Source: Candidatus Pacearchaeota archaeon (GTDB lineage Archaea > Nanobdellota > Nanobdellia > Pacearchaeales > GW2011-AR1). From it: DNA of 10,449 bases. A program made the position numbers and the translations under genes. Below the pieces are notes generated by a model. The model was not told where the DNA came from. It was given only the letters and a program-made list of their open reading frames with translations, and searched no databases. Below, piece after piece: positions 6,122 to 10,449 of the stretch (the stretch's first letter is position 1; each line of letters begins with the position of its first letter). The DNA lies in contig JAFCES010000008.1 of NCBI GenBank assembly GCA_017609045.1, forward strand, positions 1-10,449. Direction: 5' to 3'.

Positions 6122-6341
6122 TTTTTTCTATCTCAATTATTTTCTCCCTGCTTCTCTTTCCTGTTTTTATTTTTATCTGAGAAAAAGAAATTTTAAAATA
6201 TCCTGATACAAGGTTTATTAATTCTTTATTTGCTTTGTTATCTTCAGCTTTTTCTTTTAAATATGCCAAATAATTTCCCTTTTCTAATTTTTTCATTTCC
6301 CTTTTATTTGAGTTTGGCTTAACTTTAATTTTGATTATCAT
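6111..6341 (-). CDS. DUF167 (UPF0235, YggU-like) family protein
   Basis: A 76-residue single-domain protein of the DUF167 family, found across bacteria and archaea without a settled function. The family pattern is clear: IKVKPNSNK at the start, then YLAYLKEKAEDNKANKELI (24-42), where DNKANKEL is the hallmark, then a hydrophobic stretch GYFKISFSQIKIKTG and KRSREKIIEI (62-71). It is the first gene of the four-gene minus-strand operon. The ATG at 6341 lies about 26 bases from a palindromic TATA box at 6364-6371, so its mRNA is probably leaderless. Confidence 0.92.
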   Translation of the reverse strand: MIIKIKVKPNSNKREMKKLEKGNYLAYLKEKAEDNKANKELINLVSGYFKISFSQIKIKTGKRSREKIIEIEKNEN

Positions 6342-6355
6342 TAGAGTACTGAGAT

Positions 6356-6372
6356 GGAAAGATATTTAAATT
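6356..6372. promoter_or_regulatory. Shared palindromic TATA for divergent genes
   Basis: The core ATTTAAAT (6364-6371) is its own reverse complement, so it reads as a TATA box on both strands. Plus-strand BRE GGAAAG lies at 6356-6361, with the ATG of the 87-residue gene 28 bases downstream (6396). On the minus strand the DUF167 ATG is 26 bases away (6341). Both spacings fit archaeal start-site selection, so one element may serve both directions. Confidence 0.6.
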
Positions 6373-6395
6373 TTTATTTTTAGATAAAGAGGAAA

Positions 6396-6659
6396 ATGAA
6401 CTTGCCAGAGAAAGTTGATTTTTTAACTTTAGATGAAGGACTTGCGATTAAAGTAGCTGAAGCAGCAGAGCTTAAACTTGAAGCAGGTGGAGGAGCTTGG
6501 GATGATACAACTATCTATTATGTTTGCAATATTCCTTATAAAAAATTTCAAAAAATAAAGGGAAGAATAGATGGAGACTATGGATTAATAAATTCAGAAA
6601 CAAAAGAATATGTTAAAATGTCTAATTTTGCTATGATGCAAATTTTTTCTCAGAATTAG
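6396..6659 (+). CDS. Small acidic protein of unknown function upstream of the methyltransferase
   Basis: 87 residues, not recognised. Features visible: a mildly acidic N-terminal half (MNLPEKVDFLTLDEGLAIKV, then AEAAELKLEAGGGAWDD), a central IYYVCNIPYKKFQKIKGR segment with the only cysteine, and a C-terminal GDYGLIN...YVKMSNFAMM. No membrane segment or signal peptide. The start has AGAGG at 6388-6392 and a good BRE/TATA 28 bases upstream, and codon use matches its neighbours, so it is likely real. Its stop (6657-6659) touches the promoter of the methyltransferase fusion. The two could be a functional pair, but each appears to have its own promoter and no sequence evidence links them. Confidence 0.75.
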   Translation: MNLPEKVDFLTLDEGLAIKVAEAAELKLEAGGGAWDDTTIYYVCNIPYKKFQKIKGRIDGDYGLINSETKEYVKMSNFAMMQIFSQN

Positions 6660-6672
6660 AAAAATATTTAAA
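6658..6672 (+). promoter_or_regulatory. BRE/TATA promoter for the methyltransferase fusion
   Basis: AGAAAAA followed by TATTTAAA, beginning within the stop codon of the upstream small gene. Predicted start is near 6692-6694, at the ATG of the methyltransferase, so the mRNA should be leaderless. This favours ATG 6694 over the out-of-frame ATG at 6689, which runs only nine codons. Confidence 0.6.
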
Positions 6673-6693
6673 CTGCTACTATTCTGAAATGGT

Positions 6694-7902
6694 ATGGCTG
6701 GGGGACTGGAAAGTTTAGTTGACAGAAAAATACCAATTATTTGGGGAGACAACTTTGAAATTTTGAAAAGATTTTCTTCTGAGTCTGTGGATTTGATTTA
6801 TCTTGATCCTCCTTTTTCTCCTGACCCTAAATACTGGAAAATTTGGGGACAGGATGACGAGGCTGTGAATGAAGCTTATGAGGAAGCTTGTAAAGGAGGT
6901 ATTCATACTTATGTTTCTTGGATGAGGGATAGAGTGGAGTTAATGCATAGGGTTTTGAAACCAACAGGAAGTTTCTATTTTCATTGTGACTGGCAAATGG
7001 GAGCTTATTTTAGAATTATGTTGGATGAGGTTTTTGGCAGAAATAATTTTATAAATGAGATAATATGGCATTATGGACTTGGAGCTGCTAGTCGACGTAA
7101 AGGATTTTTAAGAAAACACGACAATATCTTATTTTATGCAAAATCAAAACATTTTATATTTAATCAATTGCGTGGGGAGATTACTCCCCAAATGGAAAAA
7201 AAATATTGTCATGAGGATGAGAAAGGCAAGTATATGATGAGCTATGGTAAAAAATATTATTTAAAGGGTGGTAAACCATTTGATGATGTATGGGATATTT
7301 CAACTTTGGCAGCAACAAGTAAGGAACGTCTTGGTTATGCAACTCAAAAACCAGAAGTTTTACTTGAAAGAATTATTATGGCCAGTTCAAATGAAGGAGA
7401 TATAGTTTTAGACCCTTTTTGTGGTTGCGGAACAACTCTTGCTGTAGCTTATAAATTAGAGAGAGAAGGAATTGGTGTAGACCTGGCTAAAAGAGGTTGT
7501 GAACTTATGGAACAGAGATTAAGTGAGCTAGGAGCTTCTCCACAAATTATTCCTTGGTCCTTGAAAAAGAAACAGATAGAAATGCTAAGAAGAATGTCAG
7601 GATATGAGTTTCAAGAGTGGGTTTTACTGAGAATTGGCGGTGAGCGAAGAATTGGTCCAGATAGAGGTATTGATTTATATACTTCTCAACTTGAGCCTGT
7701 CCAGGTTAAAAAACCAAGAGTCGGACCAGGAGTTTTAAGGGACTTCAGAACAGCTTTACAAAGTAGAGGAAAACAGAGAGGATATATTGTTGGGTTTGAT
7801 TTTACAAAAGGAGCAATAGAAGCAGCTGATAGATATAGAGCTAAAGAAAATTTAGAAATTGAGTTGGTGAGAGTAGAGGAACTTCCCAAATATTTTGATT
7901 AG
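6694..7902 (+). CDS. Beta-class DNA methyltransferase fused to Mrr-like nuclease domain
   Basis: A 402-residue two-domain protein. Residues about 13-280 are a beta-class amino methyltransferase (N6-adenine or N4-cytosine): catalytic motif IV is DPPF (38-41), then WMRDRVELMHRVLKPTGS, a target-recognition region around 125-210, motif X YATQKPEVLLERII (215-228), and the SAM-binding motif I DPFCGCGTT (240-248). This IV-before-I order defines the beta class. Residues about 300-402 match an Mrr-type endonuclease fold: GYEFQEWVLLRIGG, GPDRGIDL with D327, VQVKK with Q337 and K339, and GFDFTKGAIEAADRY (367-381). The D...QxK set is the usual Mrr catalytic core, here with a short spacing between D and QxK. 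It could be a self-contained restriction-modification enzyme, or a methyltransferase using the Mrr fold only for DNA binding. Target sequence unknown. One base separates it from the convergent GTPase. Confidence 0.9.
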   Translation: MAGGLESLVDRKIPIIWGDNFEILKRFSSESVDLIYLDPPFSPDPKYWKIWGQDDEAVNEAYEEACKGGIHTYVSWMRDRVELMHRVLKPTGSFYFHCDWQMGAYFRIMLDEVFGRNNFINEIIWHYGLGAASRRKGFLRKHDNILFYAKSKHFIFNQLRGEITPQMEKKYCHEDEKGKYMMSYGKKYYLKGGKPFDDVWDISTLAATSKERLGYATQKPEVLLERIIMASSNEGDIVLDPFCGCGTTLAVAYKLEREGIGVDLAKRGCELMEQRLSELGASPQIIPWSLKKKQIEMLRRMSGYEFQEWVLLRIGGERRIGPDRGIDLYTSQLEPVQVKKPRVGPGVLRDFRTALQSRGKQRGYIVGFDFTKGAIEAADRYRAKENLEIELVRVEELPKYFD

Positions 7903-7912
7903 TTTATTTTTT
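7903..7912 (+). terminator. T-run after the methyltransferase stop
   Basis: Immediately after the TAG (7900-7902) come TTT-A-TTTTTT. This can act as an archaeal U-run terminator, and it lies inside the last codons of the convergent GTPase gene. Confidence 0.4.
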
Positions 7913-9082
7913 AGTCAAAATCTTAATTATGTCTCCCTTTTTCAATGTGCTTTCCTTTCCGAGTTTTCTTCTTGTCTTACAGTCAATAGCTCCTATAAAT
8001 CTGTTTCCTATATCTGTATGTATTGAGAAAGCAAGGTCAAGAGCAGTTGAGTTTTCAGGGAGTAAGATTGCATCTGGCAAGATCTTTCCCTTGCTATCAG
8101 ATAAATGGTTCTCGTTTTCAACTGGATATACTATCATATACTTCAAAAAATCAAATACTGCTTGGTTGAGGCAGTTCTGTATACCAGTGGATTTGTATCT
8201 TTCCAGAACATTTTTCTTTATTTTTTCAAGAGCTTTTTTCTGTCTTTCATTTAGTTTTCCTTCAATTTTAAAATCAGATTCTCCAGGGACATAATCAATT
8301 ATCTCAGATTTAGCTGCCTCCCTTAAAGCCAATTCAGAATCAGCTGAACACGGCACAATCAACAAGTCAGGAAATTTCTTTTTTAACTTTTTAATATTTT
8401 CAGTTGATTCTGGCAAGTCAGATTTGTTTGCAGCTATGATTATTGGCTTGCTTTTTTGCCTTATTTTTTTTGCAAACTCAAACAGTTCAGAATCTGTCCA
8501 GCTGCCTTTTTCATTCAAACTAAGATTTTTGATTGCCTTTTTTATATCATCCTCCTTAATTTTTAGCCCAGAAAGTTGTTCTGCCAACTCTTTAATTAAG
8601 CTTGTTTGTTTTGCTTTTCTTTCTAGGTTTTTCCAATTCCTCTCTAAAATTCCTTTAATCCAGAGGTCTATTTCTGTCTCTAAAAACTCTACATCTTTGT
8701 CTATAGGATAATTTTGAGTTGGTTGGCCTTTTTCATCTGTTCTGCCTGATGCATCTAGAATATGTATTAAGATATCAGCTTCTCTTAAATCATCTAAAAA
8801 CTGATTTCCTCGTCCTTTACCTTTATGCGCTTCTGGTACTAGACCAGCTACATCTATTATTTTAACAGGAACGAACCTTTTTCCCTCTAAACAGAAGCCG
8901 TGATTTGGCTGGCATTTTTTTCCAAACTGTGTTTCTGGACATTTTACTTTCACAAAACCAACTCCTTGATTAGCTTCTATAGTAGTGAAGGGATAGTTTG
9001 CAATAGAAACTTCAGCTAGAGTGCAGGCCTTAAAAAAAGTGCTTTTTCCAGAGTTAGGCTTTCCCACTAGTCCGATTAACAT
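7904..9082 (-). CDS. YchF/Obg-type translation-associated GTPase with TGS domain
   Basis: A 392-residue P-loop GTPase/ATPase of the OBG superfamily, archaeal YchF-like branch; such proteins associate with ribosomes. Motifs: G1 GKPNSGKST (7-15), switch I NYPFTT (29-34), G3 DVAGL (77-81) with the downstream AHKGKGRGNQFL, G4 NKSD (219-222), which is the guanine-specific form, and G5 CSA (245-247). A helical segment rich in Lys/Glu follows G3, and a C-terminal TGS domain (about 335-392) includes LPENSTALDLAFSIHTDIG and GDIIKIL. Cysteines at 49, 57 and 64 around the beta-hairpin are typical of the archaeal form. The start at 9082 leads straight into the P-loop. A TATA box 20-28 bases upstream predicts a leaderless mRNA. 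Paralogous DRG/Obg proteins are the alternative name; NKSD argues for GTP over ATP. Confidence 0.93.
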   Translation of the reverse strand: MLIGLVGKPNSGKSTFFKACTLAEVSIANYPFTTIEANQGVGFVKVKCPETQFGKKCQPNHGFCLEGKRFVPVKIIDVAGLVPEAHKGKGRGNQFLDDLREADILIHILDASGRTDEKGQPTQNYPIDKDVEFLETEIDLWIKGILERNWKNLERKAKQTSLIKELAEQLSGLKIKEDDIKKAIKNLSLNEKGSWTDSELFEFAKKIRQKSKPIIIAANKSDLPESTENIKKLKKKFPDLLIVPCSADSELALREAAKSEIIDYVPGESDFKIEGKLNERQKKALEKIKKNVLERYKSTGIQNCLNQAVFDFLKYMIVYPVENENHLSDSKGKILPDAILLPENSTALDLAFSIHTDIGNRFIGAIDCKTRRKLGKESTLKKGDIIKILTKK

Positions 9083-9100
9083 AGAATTACAAATAATAAG

Positions 9101-9110
9101 ATATATAAAA
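9101..9110 (-). promoter_or_regulatory. TATA box for the YchF-like GTPase
   Basis: Minus-strand TTTTATATAT centred about 24 bases from the ATG at 9082. Start would fall on or next to the ATG. It lies directly downstream of the terminator of the Glu-rich gene. Confidence 0.5.
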
Positions 9111-9118
9111 AGTTAATT

Positions 9119-9138
9119 AAAAAATAAAAAAGAAAAAA
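9119..9138 (-). terminator. Triple U-run terminator after the Glu-rich gene
   Basis: On the minus strand three runs of six T's, separated by single C or A bases, begin 12 bases beyond the stop at 9150. This is a strong archaeal U-run terminator. Confidence 0.6.
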
Positions 9139-9149
9139 TAAGGTTAAGT

Positions 9150-9356
9150 TTATTCAGTTGTCTCTTCTTCTTTTTCTTCCTCAGCTGGAGATTCCTCTGC
9201 AGTTTCTTCTTCAGCTTTTTCCTCTTCTATCTCTTCTTCTTCTTTTTCTTCTTCTTTTTCTTCCTCAGCTGGAGATTCCTCTGCAGTTTCTTCTTCAGCT
9301 TTTTCCTCTTCTATCTCTTCTTCTTTTTCTTCTTCTGTTTGTTCTTCTTCGTTCAT
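9150..9356 (-). CDS. Glutamate-rich tandem-repeat protein
   Basis: A 68-residue protein that is 42 Glu and 6 Lys, with no aromatic residues, no cysteine and no hydrophobic core. It must be disordered or a single charged helix. Residues 15-37 and 43-65 are identical (IEEEKAEEETAEESPAEEE plus KEEE), a tandem duplication with a 28-residue period that is also identical at DNA level. It has a good promoter (TATA 9401-9408), a modest GGA before the ATG and a strong terminator, which supports a real, expressed gene. Function unknown. Possibilities are a nucleic-acid mimic, a chaperone of basic proteins or an acidic tail-like partner; none is shown by sequence. Low complexity means the frame could be fortuitous, but the control signals argue against that. 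Confidence 0.72.
   Translation of the reverse strand: MNEEEQTEEEKEEEIEEEKAEEETAEESPAEEEKEEEKEEEEIEEEKAEEETAEESPAEEEKEEETTE
9163..9325. repeat. Two perfect 79-bp direct repeats, period 84 bp
   Basis: 9163-9241 and 9247-9325 are identical over 79 bp with an 84-bp period (28 codons), inside the Glu-rich gene. Synonymous positions have not diverged, so the duplication is recent, or the copies are kept alike by recombination. Confidence 0.9.
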
Positions 9357-9400
9357 TTTTCCAAATTTAAGATTTAATTAAATCTACTTTACATTTTAGG

Positions 9401-9414
9401 TTTATAAAGCTTTC
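9401..9414 (-). promoter_or_regulatory. BRE/TATA promoter for the Glu-rich gene
   Basis: Minus-strand GAAAGC then TTTATAAA, a near-perfect match to the window's promoter pattern. Predicted start near 9380 gives a leader of about 24 nt. Confidence 0.6.
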
Positions 9415-9432
9415 TTTTGCACTTTAAGATAA

Positions 9433-9441
9433 TTTTAAATA
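9433..9441 (+). promoter_or_regulatory. TATA box for the tRNA gene
   Basis: TTTTAAATA centred about 28 bases upstream of tRNA position 1 (9465), the expected spacing for an archaeal tRNA promoter. It is divergent from the Glu-rich gene promoter about 20 bases away. Confidence 0.55.
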
Positions 9442-9464
9442 TGAAGAAAAATTAATAGAAATGT

Positions 9465-9579
9465 GAGGCTGTAGCTCAGCCTGGTTAGAGCACTGGTCTT
9501 ATATGACAGCAGTTCATAAGAACTGTAATAAAAACTCTAAGAGAGCCAGGGGTCCTCGGTTCAAATCCGAGCAGCCTCA
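9465..9579 (+). tRNA. tRNA-Ile (anticodon UAU), intron-containing
   Basis: Complete cloverleaf with a 40-nt intron. Acceptor stem GAGGCTG (9465-9471) pairs with CAGCCTC (9572-9578), discriminator A73 at 9579. D-stem is GCTC/GAGC with loop AGCCTGGTTA. Anticodon stem CTGGT (9493-9497) pairs with GCCAG (9545-9549) with one G-U pair. The variable loop is GGGTC, and the T-arm is CTCGG-TTCAAAT-CCGAG (9555-9571). Removing 9504-9543 leaves the seven-base loop CTTATAA and anticodon TAT at 9500-9502. The body resembles archaeal tRNA-Ile. CCA is not encoded. Ile-AUA codons are common in the surrounding genes, and the A37 it carries is a substrate type for the Kae1 enzyme encoded nearby. The identity follows from the anticodon given the canonical 37/38 splice position. 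Confidence 0.92.
9504..9543 (+). other. tRNA intron with bulge-helix-bulge splice sites
   Basis: A 40-nt archaeal tRNA intron at the canonical 37/38 site. The central four-pair helix is CTTA (9498-9501) with TAAG (9538-9541). The three-base bulges are TA|T (9502-9504) and AG|A (9542-9544), with cuts at the bars. Inside the intron CAGTTC (9510-9515) and GAACTG (9520-9525) form a perfect six-pair hairpin with loop ATAA. This is the substrate form for the archaeal splicing endonuclease. Confidence 0.88.
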
Positions 9580-9591
9580 TATATTATTTGA

Positions 9592-9602
9592 AAAGGAGGT
9601 GA
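9592..9602 (+). promoter_or_regulatory. Very strong Shine-Dalgarno before the membrane protein
   Basis: AAAGGAGGTGA matches almost the whole anti-Shine-Dalgarno of 16S rRNA and lies six bases before the ATG at 9609, fixing that start. No separate TATA box is obvious between the tRNA end and this site. Confidence 0.75.
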
Positions 9603-9608
9603 GATAAT

Positions 9609-10061
9609 ATGTTGGGTATATATAGTGTAGAAGAAATTGGAGAGTTTAGCTCATTAGCAGGAAGTTTTTTGGGTGGAGCTTTTATAGCAGCTATCTTTGC
9701 TTTAGGAGCGTTGATTGCTGCAGGGTTAATAATTGCTGTATATGTTTATTTTGCTTTGGCTTGGTCGACAATAGCGAGAAAGCTGAAACATAAATATCCT
9801 TGGCTTGCGTGGATTCCTTTTGCAAACATTTCCTTAATTCTTGAAATAGGAGGATTTCATTGGGCGTGGGTCTTTTTGTTGTTGGTTCCAATTTTTGGAT
9901 GGCTTGCTTTGCTTGTATTGACAATAATAGCAACATGGAAAATTTTTGAGAAAAGGAATTATCCTGGGTGGTTCAGTTTAGCAGTATTGATACCTAAGGT
10001 TGGTGGACTATTCTACTTGATAGCAATAGGGTTTGTTGCTTGGAAAGAAATGAAAAAATAA
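9609..10061 (+). CDS. Small multi-pass membrane protein (DUF5684-like)
   Basis: A 150-residue integral membrane protein. Hydrophobic segments lie at about 16-56 (long, Ala/Gly-rich, probably one or two passes), about 84-108 (HWAWVFLLLVPIFGWLALLV) and about 121-145 (WFSLAVLIPKVGGLFYLIAI). The polar loop IARKLKHKYPWLAWIPFAN (55-73) between passes, the EKRNYPGW segment (114-121) and the ending AWKEMKK match the pattern of small proteins annotated as DUF5684 or uncharacterised membrane proteins: a WxAWIPxxN motif, a repeated hydrophobic unit and a second basic-PGW motif. Function is not established. It starts 30 bases after the tRNA with an exceptionally strong Shine-Dalgarno and no clear promoter of its own, so it may be cotranscribed with the tRNA. 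A U-run follows the stop. Confidence 0.82.
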   Translation: MLGIYSVEEIGEFSSLAGSFLGGAFIAAIFALGALIAAGLIIAVYVYFALAWSTIARKLKHKYPWLAWIPFANISLILEIGGFHWAWVFLLLVPIFGWLALLVLTIIATWKIFEKRNYPGWFSLAVLIPKVGGLFYLIAIGFVAWKEMKK

Positions 10062-10062
10062 A

Positions 10063-10076
10063 TTTTTTTATTTTTT
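10063..10076 (+). terminator. U-run terminator after the membrane protein gene
   Basis: Seven T's, one A and six T's directly follow the TAA at 10059-10061, a typical archaeal intrinsic terminator. Confidence 0.6.
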
Positions 10077-10090
10077 AGCTATTTTATCAA

Positions 10091-10449
10091 ATGTTTAAAG
10101 ATAGGAAAGATGCTGGAAGGCAATTAGGAAAAAAACTTTTAAAGTATAAAGGTAAAAATGCGATAATTTTGGCAATTCCTCGGGGAGGTGTACTGTTATA
10201 ATTTCTAGAAAATTACCTTTACCAGACAATCCAGAAGCTGGTTTTGGTGCAGTAGCAGAAAATAACATTTTAATTTTGAATGAACAAGCAAAATACTATG
10301 ATAAAGAAGCAATAGACAGAATTATAAAAGAAAAAGAAGAAGAAGTGAAAAAACTTGTTAAGAGATTTAGAAAAGGCAGGAAACTTAATTTAAAAAATAA
10401 AATTGTAATTTTGGTTGATGATGGTTTGGCAATGGGTTCTACTATGTTA
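10091..10449 (+). pseudogene. Phosphoribosyltransferase (COG1926-like), frame-disrupted and cut by window edge
   Basis: The gene reads as a predicted type I phosphoribosyltransferase in two frames. From ATG 10091, MFKDRKDAGRQLGKKLLKYK runs on to AIPRGGV (residues 28-34), then two leucines and TAA at 10199-10201. The downstream part is open in another frame from about 10195 to the window edge: VIISRKLPLPDNPEAGFGAV, a middle helical region, and the PRPP-binding loop ILVDDGLAMGST. In family members about 15 residues lie between PRGGV and the DVI-SRKLP segment. Those are missing here, so a deletion of about 40-50 bases (3n+1) joined the two parts and shifted the frame. The rest of the second frame is open and well conserved, so the break is recent, or is a sequencing or assembly fault. 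The PRPP loop has Met where Thr or Ser is more usual. Confidence 0.75.

Noticed and set aside
6689..6718. Earlier ATG at 6689 for the methyltransferase
   Set aside because: It is in a different frame and stops after nine codons. ATG 6694 opens the 402-codon frame and fits the TATA spacing.
9163..9325. Possible CRISPR-like repeat
   Set aside because: Only two copies, an 84-bp period without unique spacers, and the repeat is explained by coding duplication of Glu-rich codons.
9158..9370. Plus-strand Leu/Phe/Pro-rich open frame of 70 codons
   Set aside because: Antisense of the Glu-rich repeat gene. GAA/GAG codons read backwards give TTC/CTC. No promoter or ribosome-binding site on that strand.
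9504..9543. C/D box guide RNA inside the tRNA intron
   Set aside because: At 40 nt it is short for a C/D guide RNA, and I see no box C (RTGATGA) or box D (CTGA) pair in it.
9691..9936. Minus-strand open frame of 81 codons
   Set aside because: Lies inside the membrane protein gene, which has a strong Shine-Dalgarno and coherent hydrophobic segments; no signals on the minus strand.

Overview
The window is AT-rich and archaeal. The evidence is an eL24/eS28/L7Ae ribosomal cluster, a Kae1-type tRNA-modification enzyme, a tRNA gene with a 40-nt intron flanked by a bulge-helix-bulge, BRE/TATA-type promoters (GAAAG-N-TTTATAAA and ATTTAAAT forms) about 25-30 nt upstream of starts, and U-run terminators. 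Compact genes, stop/start overlaps and several small unrecognised proteins would suit a small-genome DPANN-type archaeon. That placement is inference and not proven here.

Layout. Positions 1-1853 (minus) hold nearly all of gyrB, cut at the window edge. A gene-free 251-nt stretch follows and includes the gyrB promoter. Positions 2105-2994 (minus) are the conserved L7Ae - S28e - L24e cluster. Positions 3115-4826 (minus) are a two-gene operon: a sugar-nucleotidyltransferase-like protein, then Kae1/TsaD, with a stop/start overlap at the first possible start. Positions 4912-5073 (minus) encode a 53-residue protein with a Lys/Arg tail. Positions 5116-6341 (minus) are a tightly overlapped four-gene operon (DUF167, an unknown protein, a HELLH metallopeptidase-like protein, DUF192). 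An 8-bp palindromic TATA element at 6364-6371 appears to serve both that operon and the divergent plus-strand genes: an unknown 87-residue protein and a beta-class DNA methyltransferase with a C-terminal Mrr-like nuclease domain. The methyltransferase meets a convergent YchF/Obg-type GTPase with one base between them. Next come a Glu-rich repeat protein (minus), an intron-containing tRNA-Ile(UAU) (plus), a multi-pass membrane protein with a near-perfect Shine-Dalgarno, and a frame-disrupted phosphoribosyltransferase running off the right edge.

Most of the window is housekeeping: supercoiling, ribosome, tRNA t6A modification, and a translation-associated GTPase. The points of greatest interest are the single-polypeptide methyltransferase/Mrr fusion with its small unknown neighbour, the tRNA-Ile with a genuine UAU anticodon and a complete BHB intron, the recently duplicated Glu-rich repeat protein, and several promoter-level structures (shared palindromic TATA, inverted repeat over a predicted start site, tandem promoters before L7Ae). 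I did not find a clear multi-gene defence or mobile system beyond the methyltransferase fusion.
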